From an uncultured Mediterranea sp. (lineage in GTDB: Bacteria > Bacteroidota > Bacteroidia > Bacteroidales > Bacteroidaceae), in NCBI GenBank assembly GCA_939791845.1, contig CALNEX010000002.1:1-42442 (forward strand): a stretch of 42,442 bases of DNA. The letters are read 5' to 3'. The notes beneath the pieces were generated by a model that searched no databases, was not told the DNA's origin, and saw nothing but the letters and a program-made list of their open reading frames with translations. This document shows positions 14,490 to 23,414 of this stretch, piece by piece. The position numbers were made by a program, and so were the translations under genes. Positions within the stretch are counted from its first letter, which is position 1; every line of letters starts with the position of its first letter.

Positions 14490-14577
14490 CTACATGGCAT
14501 GTAGGACCCTTCTACATGGCATGTAGGACGCTTCTACATGGCATGTGGAACCCCTCTACATGGCATGTAGGAAAAAC
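14490..14577. repeat. Array D: four tandem 22-bp units with a perfect palindrome core
   Basis: The 15-nt palindrome CTACATGGCATGTAG occurs at 14490-14504, 14512-14526 and 14556-14570; one copy with a single change (CTACATGGCATGTGG) is at 14534-14548. The start-to-start distance is exactly 22 bp each time. The 7-nt linkers are similar but not identical (for example GACCCTT, GACGCTT). The array lies after the ackA terminator and about 100 nt upstream of the SusC-type gene's presumed promoter. An open frame crossing it is an artefact. Confidence 0.95.
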
Positions 14578-14596
14578 CCGCATCTGCAAGGGCGCG

Positions 14597-14614
14597 TTAA
14601 CAGAAGTGTAACAG
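14597..14614 (-). promoter_or_regulatory. PHO-box-like direct repeat upstream of the SusC-type gene
   Basis: On the minus strand the site reads CTGTTAC, four bases, CTGTTAA: two 7-nt half-sites with an 11-bp period. This has the form of a PhoB-type Pho box (CTGTCAT-like repeats). It is 52 nt upstream of the presumed -7 box at 14667-14674 (TTACTTTG, one base off TAnnTTTG). It may be chance, but it fits the phosphoesterase content of the locus. Confidence 0.35.
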
Positions 14615-14696
14615 GCCCGTAAAGGGAATGAGAATGCGTTGCAATCCCCATGTAACCGTCAACATCTTACTTTGCATCCAAATTAATGCTTGTAGT

Positions 14697-17600
14697 ATGA
14701 AACGGAAATTCCTTTTAGTAAGATGTATGTTATGCCTGTCCATGGGGTTGCTGTCTGTCGGCACATCCGCATGGGCCACGGGTGATGAGCGTCCTGCCGC
14801 CTCGGTGGACCAGGTGCGCGCCAAGATTCAAGTGAAGGGCCAGGTGGTGGATGCCGCCGGCGAGCCCTTGCCGGGCGCCACTGTGCTCGAACCGGCCACG
14901 GGCAACGGGGCCATCACGGACATTGACGGCAACTTTGCGGTGTCCGTCTCCGCCGATGCCGTGCTCGAAGTCAGCTACGTGGGCTTCCGCACGCAGCAAG
15001 TCCAGGTGTCGGGCCGCCGACAGCTGAAGGTCGTGCTCGAGGAAGATGCCGCCACGCTGGGCGAGGTCGTGGTCGTGGGATACGGCATCCAGAAGAAGGT
15101 GAACCTCTCCGGCTCGGTGGACCAAATCAACGCCAAGGACCTGGAGAAACGCCCCATCTCGGACCTGTCCCGCGGCTTGCAGGGCATGATTCCCAACCTC
15201 AACATCGACTTCACCAGCGGCGAGCCGGGACAGGCCGCCAACATCAATATCCGCGGCGAGGCTTCCATCAACGGTGGCAGTCCCCTCATCCTGATTGACG
15301 GCGTGGCTGCCGATGCTGAGGAGATGAACCGCCTCCTCCCCGAAGACATCGAGAGCCTGTCCGTGCTGAAGGACGCTTCGTCTGCCGCCATCTACGGTGC
15401 GCGTGCCGCCTTCGGCGTCATCCTTATCACCACCAAGCAGGGAGCGGGCGACCGTGTGCAGGTCAACTACAACGGCAATTTCGGCTGGAAACGCCCGTCA
15501 ATGCTGACCGAGAAGACCTCTGACCCCTACATCTACTTGAAACTGAAGAATATCGCCGTGCTCAACACTCCTTGGAGCTCGGGACACGTCACCAGCGACG
15601 AGCGTCTGGAGTGGGCGCGACAGCGTTCGGACAATCCCGCCGGCACGCCTGCTGTCCGACTCAATCCGTTGGACGAGACCCAGTGGGAGTATATGGGCAA
15701 TCGCGACTGGACCAGCTACTACCTGGACCGCAGTACCTTCAACCAGACACACCAAGTGTCCGTGTCCGGTGCCACGGACAAGACTCGCTTCTACCTTTCC
15801 GGCGGTTTCGATGACGAGGCGGGCATGTTCTCCAACTTGGTGAAGAACGACAAGTACCGCCGCTACAGCATGCGTAGCAAGGTGAGCTATGACGTGTGGG
15901 ATTGGCTGACCCTCTCCAACAACACCTCCTACGTGGTGACGGAGCGCAAGAAGCCCAGCTATTATAACATCTCCTCCTTCTTCGACCTCGAACCTCACGA
16001 CATGGACCGCAACCCCGACGGCACGTGGGCCAGCGGCGAATTGGGCGAAGCTTTGGCTCAGTTGGTGGACGGTGGCGAGGAGAAGACTACTTATGGACGC
16101 TTGCAGAGCACCTTCTCCGGCGAGCTGAAATTTTGGGAACGCATGCTGGTTGTCAATGCCAACTTCACCTTCATGAAGGGGCACGAGGAATACGACTGGT
16201 ACAAGACCCCGTACTCCATAGGCTACGGTCCCGAAGATATCCGCGAATTGGGCGAAAGCCGTGCCTACAAGGGCAGTACGGACGACCTCTATACCGTACT
16301 CGAGCTTTATGCTACCTTCAATAAGCTGTTTAAGGAGCACCACCAGGTGACGGCTATCCTCGGCTTCAACCAAGAGTACAATCGTTCGGACAACTTCACG
16401 GCCGAACGCTACGACATCATTTCCAACAGCTTGCCCTCCATCGGCTTGTCCTCCGGCGTGCAATACGTGGATCAAACTTATAAGGACTGGGCCATCCGCG
16501 GCCTCTTCTTCCGCGCCAACTACTCGTATGACAACCGCTATATCTTCGAGATGAACGGCCGCTATGACGGTACGTCGCGTTTCCCCAAGAACAAGCGTTT
16601 CGGTTTCTTCCCTTCGGGTTCGGTGGCTTGGCGCGTGGACAGTGAATCCTTCTTCAAGGAGTCCCGCCTGACGGACATCTTCTCGCAGTTCAAGTTGCGT
16701 GCGTCTTATGGTTCGCTTGGCAACCAGTTGGTGAGCGAATACGGCTATATTCCTTATATGAGTTCACAGCTGGGCAGCTACCTGGTGGACGGCGAGTTGC
16801 AGCAGACCGTCACCGCCCCCGGCCTCGTGTCGCCCGACTATACGTGGGAGCAGGTGCAGACCATCAACGGCGGCATCGACCTGGGCTTCCTGCGCAACAA
16901 GCTGACCATGACCTTCGACTTCTACCGTCGCGACACCAAGGGCATGCTGACCCTGGGACGCGAGCTGCCCGGCGTGCTGGGCAAGGAAGAGCCGCAGGAG
17001 AACGCCGCCAACCTGAAGACTCGCGGCTGGGAGCTCTCCATCGGCTATCAGGACAATTTTGGCCTGGCCGGGAAACCCTTCAATTGGGGAGCACGCTTCG
17101 TCCTCTCCGACAGCCGCACGTGGATTACCAAGTTTGATAACCCCACCAAGAACCTGACGCAGTATTACGAAGGCCAGGAAATCGGCGAAATCTGGGGCTT
17201 GCAGAGCGACGGCTTCTTCCGTAGCGCCGAAGAGATTGCCGCCTTGGACGAGACGGAAATCATCCCTTGGGGCGCCTTGGAAATCGTGGAAGGCTGGCCT
17301 AAGTACAAGGACCTGAACGGCGACCACCGCATCACCAAAGGCACCACGGTGGACAATCCCGGCGACCTGAGCGTCATCGGCAACTCCGCCCCGCGCTTCC
17401 GCTTCGGCCTGAACCTCAATGCCGAATGGAACGGGTTTGACGTGGCCGTCTTCCTGCAAGGCATCGGCAAGCGCGACTTCTATCCGCAGAGCTTCCTCTA
17501 CTGGGGCTTCTACCAACAGCCGTACAGCGGCGGACAGGTGCACACCTTCGACTTCTACCGTCCCACCACGGACAGTGATGTCGAGATGGCCAAGCACTCG

Positions 17601-17978
17601 CAGTCCTACATCGCTGCCGGACTGGCCAACCAGAACCTCAACGCCAAGTTCCCCGTGCTCCAGTCCTGGCTGGCCGACAAGAACCTGGGTACCCGCATCG
17701 ACCAAGCCATGGGCTTGGCCATCCCCCAGACCGGCTACATGCTGAACGCCTCCTACCTGCGCATCAAGAACATCACCATCGGCTACACCCTGCCGCAAGA
17801 GTGGACGCGCAAGTTCCGCCTGAACCGCGTGCGCCTCTACGTCAGTGCCGACAATCTCTTTGAGTGGAGTGGCGTGAAGCCCTTCTTTGACCCTGAGTCT
17901 ATCACGGACACATCCACCTTCGGCTACGTTTACCCCTTCAGCCGCCAGTATTCCTTCGGACTTAATGTAACATTCTAA
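14697..17978 (+). CDS. SusC/RagA-family TonB-dependent outer-membrane transporter
   Basis: SusC-type proteins are 22-stranded outer-membrane barrels that import nutrients captured by a SusD lipoprotein, powered by TonB. From the ATG at 14697 the product is 1093 residues, of normal length. It has a signal peptide (about 1-28, ending TSAWA), a carboxypeptidase-regulatory-like domain (about 45-115, VKGQVVDAAGEPLPGATV), a TonB-box-like stretch (LGEVVVVGYG) and the plug (NLSGSVDQINAKDLEKRPISD through AIYGARAAFGVILITTK). The barrel ends in the aromatic SFGLNVTF. The frame opens 23 codons further upstream, but MKRKFLLVRCMLCLSMG is the natural signal start. A near -7 box (14667-14674) gives a leader of about 20 nt. 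No linked sigma/anti-sigma or hybrid regulator is seen. Confidence 0.95.
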   Translation: MKRKFLLVRCMLCLSMGLLSVGTSAWATGDERPAASVDQVRAKIQVKGQVVDAAGEPLPGATVLEPATGNGAITDIDGNFAVSVSADAVLEVSYVGFRTQQVQVSGRRQLKVVLEEDAATLGEVVVVGYGIQKKVNLSGSVDQINAKDLEKRPISDLSRGLQGMIPNLNIDFTSGEPGQAANINIRGEASINGGSPLILIDGVAADAEEMNRLLPEDIESLSVLKDASSAAIYGARAAFGVILITTKQGAGDRVQVNYNGNFGWKRPSMLTEKTSDPYIYLKLKNIAVLNTPWSSGHVTSDERLEWARQRSDNPAGTPAVRLNPLDETQWEYMGNRDWTSYYLDRSTFNQTHQVSVSGATDKTRFYLSGGFDDEAGMFSNLVKNDKYRRYSMRSKVSYDVWDWLTLSNNTSYVVTERKKPSYYNISSFFDLEPHDMDRNPDGTWASGELGEALAQLVDGGEEKTTYGRLQSTFSGELKFWERMLVVNANFTFMKGHEEYDWYKTPYSIGYGPEDIRELGESRAYKGSTDDLYTVLELYATFNKLFKEHHQVTAILGFNQEYNRSDNFTAERYDIISNSLPSIGLSSGVQYVDQTYKDWAIRGLFFRANYSYDNRYIFEMNGRYDGTSRFPKNKRFGFFPSGSVAWRVDSESFFKESRLTDIFSQFKLRASYGSLGNQLVSEYGYIPYMSSQLGSYLVDGELQQTVTAPGLVSPDYTWEQVQTINGGIDLGFLRNKLTMTFDFYRRDTKGMLTLGRELPGVLGKEEPQENAANLKTRGWELSIGYQDNFGLAGKPFNWGARFVLSDSRTWITKFDNPTKNLTQYYEGQEIGEIWGLQSDGFFRSAEEIAALDETEIIPWGALEIVEGWPKYKDLNGDHRITKGTTVDNPGDLSVIGNSAPRFRFGLNLNAEWNGFDVAVFLQGIGKRDFYPQSFLYWGFYQQPYSGGQVHTFDFYRPTTDSDVEMAKHSQSYIAAGLANQNLNAKFPVLQSWLADKNLGTRIDQAMGLAIPQTGYMLNASYLRIKNITIGYTLPQEWTRKFRLNRVRLYVSADNLFEWSGVKPFFDPESITDTSTFGYVYPFSRQYSFGLNVTF

Positions 17979-17995
17979 AACAACGGACAGACACT

Positions 17996-19795
17996 ATGAG
18001 ACAAAAGATACATACCCTCGTGGCCTTGTCGGCCTCCTTGCTGCTGGGCACTTCGTGCAACGACTCCTTCATGGACCGGCAGCCCCACACGGAAATCGGT
18101 GTGGAGAGCTACTTCAATACCGAACGCGACTTGCAGATGTACTGCTACGGCCTGATGAACACGCCGGGCTACAGCTACAATTCGGACCAGGGCACCGACG
18201 ACCAGGCCACTACCGACATGGTGCTCATCAAGAACATCATGGCCTCGCCCAACCCCACCTCCGTCACCATAGACGCCGGGTGGGACTGGGAGCGCCTCTA
18301 CGACATCAACTTCTTCCTGGCCAACTGCGAGCGTGCCAACGTCACGCCCGAAGTGCTGGCCCACTACCAAGGCGTGGCGCGCTACTACCGCGCCGCCTTC
18401 TACATGGACAAGGTGAAGACCTACTCCGACGTGCCTTGGTATGACAAGGTGCTGACCACCGACGACCCCGACCTCTACAAGGCCCGCGACAAGCGCGAGG
18501 TGGTGGTGCAGCACATCTTCGAGGACTATGACTTTGCCGCCCAACATGTGCAGCCCGGCCAGCCCAAGGGTGCCATAGACAAGTGGATTGTCCTCGCCAC
18601 GCTGGCCCGCCATGCCCTCTACGAAGGCACTTACCGCAAATATCACCCCGAGCTGGCATTGGAAGCCACGGCCGACGAATTCCTGCGCAAGGCCGCCGAT
18701 GCCGCCTGGCAAATCATGCAGGAGGGCGGTTTCAGCATCTACAACACCGGCAAGCCCTACGAGGACTACTACACGTTGTTCAACAGTGAAGACCTCACCA
18801 CCAATCCGGAGATGATCCAGGCCCGTTACTATGAGAACGATGTGGCCGAGAACGGCTTCTGGGCCTATATGTTCGGCAGCTACATCCCCTGTCCCACGAA
18901 GGACCTGGTGCAGGCCTACCTGATGGCCGACGGCTCGTACTACTCTTCGCAGCCGGACTACCAGACCAAGCAGTTCGTCGAGGAGTTCCGGGACCGCGAC
19001 CCCCGCATCTACCAGACCTTGGCCTATCCGGGCTGGGAACTGATAAACACCATGACCTACGCCACCGGTGCCGGCATCTATGTGCAGGAGCTGAACAAGA
19101 ACTTCTCCGGCTACCACCAGATCAAGGGCTTCATCAACAACAAGGACGAGAACTATTACATGGGCATTGACTTCCCCGTCATCCGCTACGCCGAGGTCCT
19201 GCTGACCTATGCCGAGGCCAAGGCCGAGCTGGGTGAACTGACGCAGGACGTGCTGGACGAGACTGTCAACCTGCTGCGCGACCGCGCCGGCATGCCCCAC
19301 CTGATGATGAACCCGCCTGCCGACCCCGTGATGCAGGCCGCCTTCCCCGGCGTGGAGTCCACCCTGCTCGAAATCCGTCGCGAACGCCGCGTCGAACTGG
19401 TGTTCGAGGGCTTCCGCTTCGACGACCTCATGCGCTGGCACGCCGGCAAGCTGCTGGAGAAGGAGCCCGAAGGCCTCTATTTCCCCAGCCTGGGCAAGTT
19501 CGACCTGACAGGCGACGGCATCGAGGACATCTGCCTCATCCCCTCCGATCAGGACATCCCCGCCGAGGAGGACAAGGAAACGAACGCGTTGGGCAAGAAA
19601 CTGGCCTACTATCGCACGGGCACCATCGATGACCAGAACGCCACCGTCTACCTGACGGAAGGGGACCATGGTGTCATCCTGACCATCAAGGACATGGGCA
19701 CGTTCCAGGAACCGAAGTTCTATTACCGCCCCATACCGAACCACGAGATGGAACTGAACCCCAATCTGGGCCCGCAGCTCTTCGGCTGGGAGTGA
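17996..19795 (+). CDS. SusD/RagB-family nutrient-binding outer-membrane lipoprotein
   Basis: SusD proteins form the lid on the SusC barrel and bind the ligand at the cell surface. The 599-residue protein begins with a lipoprotein signal (LLLGTSC, lipidated C21) followed by NDSFMDRQPHTEIGVESYF, typical of the family. TPR-like helices follow, then a C-terminal SusD domain with IRYAEVLLTYAEAKAELGE and LLEIRRERRVELVFEGFRFDDLMRW, the strongest SusD signatures. It starts 17 nt after the SusC stop. The ligand cannot be read from the sequence; the neighbouring enzymes suggest a phosphorylated compound rather than a plain glycan. Confidence 0.95.
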   Translation: MRQKIHTLVALSASLLLGTSCNDSFMDRQPHTEIGVESYFNTERDLQMYCYGLMNTPGYSYNSDQGTDDQATTDMVLIKNIMASPNPTSVTIDAGWDWERLYDINFFLANCERANVTPEVLAHYQGVARYYRAAFYMDKVKTYSDVPWYDKVLTTDDPDLYKARDKREVVVQHIFEDYDFAAQHVQPGQPKGAIDKWIVLATLARHALYEGTYRKYHPELALEATADEFLRKAADAAWQIMQEGGFSIYNTGKPYEDYYTLFNSEDLTTNPEMIQARYYENDVAENGFWAYMFGSYIPCPTKDLVQAYLMADGSYYSSQPDYQTKQFVEEFRDRDPRIYQTLAYPGWELINTMTYATGAGIYVQELNKNFSGYHQIKGFINNKDENYYMGIDFPVIRYAEVLLTYAEAKAELGELTQDVLDETVNLLRDRAGMPHLMMNPPADPVMQAAFPGVESTLLEIRRERRVELVFEGFRFDDLMRWHAGKLLEKEPEGLYFPSLGKFDLTGDGIEDICLIPSDQDIPAEEDKETNALGKKLAYYRTGTIDDQNATVYLTEGDHGVILTIKDMGTFQEPKFYYRPIPNHEMELNPNLGPQLFGWE

Positions 19796-19824
19796 TGCGT
19801 TTACAATATAATAACCTGATAGCA

Positions 19825-20739
19825 ATGACAATGAAAAGAAGAAATCTCCTGAAATGGTCGGCCCTGTGCTGCCTGACCATCCTGCTGGCCTCTTGCGGCA
19901 CGGCAGGAAAAGAAAAACAACCCGCACAACCCGCCACGAAGCTGACCTTCGCCTACCTGACCGACGTGCATCTGAACAAGGACAATGCCGGGAATGGCAA
20001 CGAGGGTCTGAAGAAAGCCTTGAAGGCCGCCGTGGACAACGGCGCGGAGTTCCTGATGTTTGGCGGTGACAATGCCGACACCGACCGCCTGGGCGATGCC
20101 GAAACCACGGCCGACACCCTCCACGCCCGCTTCGTCCGCCTGGTGGAAGAAGCCGGACTGCCCGCCTACTATACCATAGGCAATCACGACCGTTACTATC
20201 GCTTCGAGGGGCAGGCGGACACATTGGGCTTCAAGACATTCGAGAAGCACTATGGCCCCACATACCGGTCCTTCACGCAGAAGGGCGTGCACTTCGTTAT
20301 TCTCAATGCCCTCCATCCGCAGGGCGATGAGGCCCCCTACACCGTAGGCGCGGAACAACTGGCATGGCTGAAGGCCGATTTGGACACCGTGGCCCGGGAG
20401 ACCCCCGTCATCGTGTCCATCCACGTGCCCATGCTCTCGCTCTACTATCCCGTGGTGGAGGGCAGCATGAAGGCTTGGGACATGATAGCCGACACCAAGG
20501 CCGTGGTAGATTTGCTGAAGGAGCACAACACGCAACTCGTCCTCCAGGGACACCAGCACATCTACGAGCAGATTCAGGAACGCGACCTGTGGTTCGTCAC
20601 CGCCGGTGCCGTGTCTGCCTACTGGTGGCAAGGCGCTTTCCTGACGACCGAGGAAGGCATCCTGCTGGTCAAGGTGGACGAGAACAACCGCGTCACGTGG
20701 GAATACGTGGACTACGGTTGGGATGTGGAGAAGAAGTAA
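19825..20739 (+). CDS. Calcineurin-like metallophosphoesterase lipoprotein
   Basis: From the ATG at 19825 the product is 304 residues. It has a lipoprotein signal (KRRNLLKWSALCCLTILLASC, lipidated C24) and then one calcineurin-like domain. All five metal-site blocks are visible in order: LTDVHL, MFGGDNADTD, TIGNHDRYY, VSIHVPML and LQGHQHIYEQ. Two metal ions would hydrolyse a phosphomonoester or diester outside the cytoplasm. Further upstream ATGs at 19792 and 19795 overlap the SusD stop and would add a non-signal extension; another ATG lies at 19831. The gene belongs to the SusCD locus, with the PHP-domain gene 25 nt downstream. Substrate unknown. Confidence 0.88.
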   Translation: MTMKRRNLLKWSALCCLTILLASCGTAGKEKQPAQPATKLTFAYLTDVHLNKDNAGNGNEGLKKALKAAVDNGAEFLMFGGDNADTDRLGDAETTADTLHARFVRLVEEAGLPAYYTIGNHDRYYRFEGQADTLGFKTFEKHYGPTYRSFTQKGVHFVILNALHPQGDEAPYTVGAEQLAWLKADLDTVARETPVIVSIHVPMLSLYYPVVEGSMKAWDMIADTKAVVDLLKEHNTQLVLQGHQHIYEQIQERDLWFVTAGAVSAYWWQGAFLTTEEGILLVKVDENNRVTWEYVDYGWDVEKK

Positions 20740-20764
20740 ATGATCATTAAACCCTCAAATAAGA

Positions 20765-21892
20765 ATGAGAAGCAAAAGCATCATCCTGGCAGCGACGCTG
20801 CTTGCTGCCTCGGCCGGCTGGACTGGCATGTCCGCCCAGCAAGGCCAAGACCTGCCCGACCGCGTGAAGATGGGGCAGGAGAGAGTGAAAGTGCGCAAGG
20901 AAATCCGCCTCCCGCAGGTGGCCGGTTACGACTTGCTGAAGTGCGACCTGCATATCCACACCATCTTCTCCGACGGTATCGTGTGGCCGTCGTTGCGGGT
21001 GCGCGAGGCGTGGGAAGAGGGCTTGGATGCCATCGCCCTGACCGACCATGTAGAGGGGCAGCCCGCCCGCGAAGGCGTGCAGAAGGGTGACCTCGACCTG
21101 GCCTGCAAGAACGCCGAGGAAGAGGCCGACCGCCGCGACATCGTCTTGATAAAAGGGGCCGAAATCACCCGCTCCATGCCTCCAGGCCATCTCAACGCCC
21201 TCTTCCTGCAGGACGTGGACGCCTTGCAGCAGGACGACGTGCTCGATGCGCTGCGCGAGGCCAAGAAGCAGGGCGCGTTCATCTTCTGGAATCATCCGGG
21301 CTGGAACGTCAAGGAGGTGAAGTGGCACGACCTGCACGAACAGCTTTGGCAGGAAGGCTTGCTGAACGGCATCGAGGTCTTCAACGAGTTCGAGTGGTAT
21401 CCCAAAGCCCTGGAGTGGGCCAAGGAGAAGAACCTCACCATCGTGGCCAATACCGATGTGCACGACGTTATCGAGCGCCTGTATGACAAGCGTTATGCCT
21501 CCCACCGTCCCCTGACGCTGGTGATGGCCAAGGAGAAGAGTGCCGCCGCCATCAAGGATGCGCTCTTTGCCGGCCGCACCCTCATCTGGTTCTATGACAC
21601 GCTGTTGGGCAAGGCCGATTACCTGGAGGAGTTTTTCCGGGCGGCCGTGCAGGTGGAGACTCCTCACCACGTGACGGACGCCTATGCCTACCTGACGGTG
21701 AAGAACACCTGCGATGTCCCCTTCACACTTCAGGCTGAAGATGCTCCCCAAGGCTATCCCGCTTTCATCGTGCTGCCCGCCGGGGCATCGGTGGTGGTCA
21801 GCGTGCCGAAGGACGGGGCCGGCAACGTCACTTATACGGTGACCAACCTGCTCACCGCCTACGGGCAAGGCGTGGAAGTTTCATTGTTTTAA
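20765..21892 (+). CDS. Exported PHP-domain phosphoesterase
   Basis: The 375-residue protein has a Sec signal (about 1-24, ending GMSAQ). A PHP domain follows with CDLHIHTIFSDG (D61-H65), GLDAIALTDHVEGQPA, IKGAEITRSMPPGHLNALFL, FWNHPGW and ANTDVHD, which supply the clustered histidine and aspartate metal ligands. A beta-rich C-terminal domain (about 285-375, with VVVSVPKDGAGNVTYTV) resembles an accessory sandwich. PHP enzymes are metal-dependent phosphoesterases. It sits between the calcineurin-like lipoprotein and alkaline phosphatase in the SusCD locus, so a role in stripping phosphate from the imported ligand is a reasonable inference. An 8-bp inverted repeat follows the stop. Confidence 0.85.
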   Translation: MRSKSIILAATLLAASAGWTGMSAQQGQDLPDRVKMGQERVKVRKEIRLPQVAGYDLLKCDLHIHTIFSDGIVWPSLRVREAWEEGLDAIALTDHVEGQPAREGVQKGDLDLACKNAEEEADRRDIVLIKGAEITRSMPPGHLNALFLQDVDALQQDDVLDALREAKKQGAFIFWNHPGWNVKEVKWHDLHEQLWQEGLLNGIEVFNEFEWYPKALEWAKEKNLTIVANTDVHDVIERLYDKRYASHRPLTLVMAKEKSAAAIKDALFAGRTLIWFYDTLLGKADYLEEFFRAAVQVETPHHVTDAYAYLTVKNTCDVPFTLQAEDAPQGYPAFIVLPAGASVVVSVPKDGAGNVTYTVTNLLTAYGQGVEVSLF

Positions 21893-21908
21893 CGGACAAT
21901 AAGGACAG

Positions 21909-21934
21909 AGGTAGGCCGAAAATGCCTACCTTTG
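21909..21934 (+). promoter_or_regulatory. Promoter of the alkaline phosphatase gene overlapped by an inverted repeat
   Basis: TACCTTTG at 21927-21934 is a -7 box, about 60 nt before the ATG at 21994. AGGTAGGC (21909-21916) and GCCTACCT (21924-21931) form a perfect 8-bp inverted repeat whose right arm covers the -7 box. It could be an operator, or a weak terminator of the upstream genes ending in TTTG. Confidence 0.45.
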
Positions 21935-21993
21935 TTCGCATTTCTACGGACGTGGACAATAACTTTCATTTCAAACCATAAACATTTGCAGTT

Positions 21994-23394
21994 ATGAAGA
22001 GACTGACCTATCTTTTGTTTTTCGTCCTGCTGGCGGTGACAGCCCAAGCCCAGCGGGCCAAGTATGTGTTCTATTTCATCGGCGACGGCATGGGCCTGAA
22101 CCAGGTGAACACCACGGAGATGTATCTGGGCGAACAGGAAGGCCGCATCGGTATCGCCCCCCTGACCTTCGCCTCGTTCCCCGTGGCTGGCATGGCAACG
22201 ACCTACTCCGCCACCAACTCCATCACCGACTCGGCGGCAGGCGGCACGGCTCTGGCCACCGGTTCGAAAACCTACAACGGCGCCATCGGCGTGAACACGG
22301 ACAAGGAAACCGTGATGAGCGTGGCCGAGCGTGCCAAGCGTTCCGGCAAGAAAGTGGGCGTGACCACCAGCGTCAGCGTGGACCACGCGACGCCCGCTTC
22401 CTTCTATGCCCATCAGCCGGACCGAAACATGTATTATGAAATCGCCCAGGATATGCTGAAGGCAGGCTTCGACTTCTATGCCGGCGGCGGTTTCCTGAAG
22501 CCGGACAAAACTTTCGATGGCAAGTCGGCCCCCAGCATCTTCCCGCAAATCGAGGAGGCCGGTTACACGCTGGCCCGCGGTGTGGACGAGTATGAGGCCA
22601 AGTGTGCCGATGCCGACAAGATGGTGCTGATTCAGGACGAGGATGCGGTCGACACCAACCTGCCCTATGCCATCGACCGCGAGGAAGGCGACCTGACGCT
22701 GAAGCAAATCACCGAGAGCGCGATAGATTTCCTGATGAAGGACAACAACAAGGGCTTCTTCCTGATGGTGGAAGGCGGCAAGATTGACTGGGCCTGCCAC
22801 AACAACGACGTGGCCACGGTGGTCCGTGAGGTCCTGGACTTGGACGAGGCGGTCAAGGTGGCCTACGAGTTCTACAAGAAGCACCCGAAGGAGACGCTTA
22901 TCGTCATCACCGCCGACCACGAGACGGGCGGCCTGGGCATGGGACGTGAAGGCTACACGCTGGCCCTGAAGTCGGTGGTCAACCAGGACAATTCGCAGGA
23001 AATGCTGTCCCGCGCCATCACCGACCTGCGCAAGAATGCGGGCCACAAGGCCACGTGGGAGGAAGTGAAGGCCCTGCTGGCCGACAAGATGGGCTTCTGG
23101 GAGGAACTCCCCTTGAGCTGGGAGCAGGAACGCCTGTTGCACGATGTCTATCAGGAATCCTTCGTGGAGAACCACGTGGAGTTTGCCGAGAGCATGTACG
23201 CCAAGACCGAGCCGTTGGCCGCTGCCGCCCGCAAGGTGATGAGCCAGTTGGCGTTGGTCGGCTGGACGTCGGGCGACCACACGGCCGAGTATGTGCCTGT
23301 CTTCGCCATCGGTGCCGGATCCAAGGCGTTTTTCGGCAAGATGGACAATACGGACATCCCCAAGCGCATCGCCAAGGCTGCCGGTTACAAATAA
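21994..23394 (+). CDS. Alkaline phosphatase (PhoA superfamily), exported
   Basis: The 466-residue enzyme has a Sec signal (MKRLTYLLFFVLLAVTAQAQ) and the alkaline phosphatase core. IGDGMG (D31 as metal ligand) is followed by TDSAAGGTALATG with the nucleophilic S80, then VDHATPASFYAHQ, MVEGGKIDWACHNND, TADHETGGLG and WTSGDHTAEYVPVFAIG. It hydrolyses phosphomonoesters in the periplasm or at the surface, using two zincs and a magnesium in the known family. It is the last gene of the SusCD locus and has its own candidate promoter. A long inverted repeat shared with the convergent lpxH gene follows it. Confidence 0.95.
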   Translation: MKRLTYLLFFVLLAVTAQAQRAKYVFYFIGDGMGLNQVNTTEMYLGEQEGRIGIAPLTFASFPVAGMATTYSATNSITDSAAGGTALATGSKTYNGAIGVNTDKETVMSVAERAKRSGKKVGVTTSVSVDHATPASFYAHQPDRNMYYEIAQDMLKAGFDFYAGGGFLKPDKTFDGKSAPSIFPQIEEAGYTLARGVDEYEAKCADADKMVLIQDEDAVDTNLPYAIDREEGDLTLKQITESAIDFLMKDNNKGFFLMVEGGKIDWACHNNDVATVVREVLDLDEAVKVAYEFYKKHPKETLIVITADHETGGLGMGREGYTLALKSVVNQDNSQEMLSRAITDLRKNAGHKATWEEVKALLADKMGFWEELPLSWEQERLLHDVYQESFVENHVEFAESMYAKTEPLAAAARKVMSQLALVGWTSGDHTAEYVPVFAIGAGSKAFFGKMDNTDIPKRIAKAAGYK

Positions 23395-23414
23395 CGGGCA
23401 AACCGATATAAGTC

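Noticed and set aside
14490-14577. CRISPR-like array
   Set aside because: The unit is 22 bp with a 7-nt linker and no variable spacers of usual length, and no cas genes are in the window. The same holds for the other arrays.
14402-14611. Small plus-strand open frame between ackA and the SusC-type gene
   Set aside because: It runs through the ackA terminator stem and array D; its repetitive TWHVGP-like residues come from the repeats.
17975-20224. Minus-strand open frame of 749 codons opposite the SusD-type gene
   Set aside because: Antisense to the SusD and metallophosphoesterase genes, with a composition typical of a shadow frame rich in His, Val and Gly.
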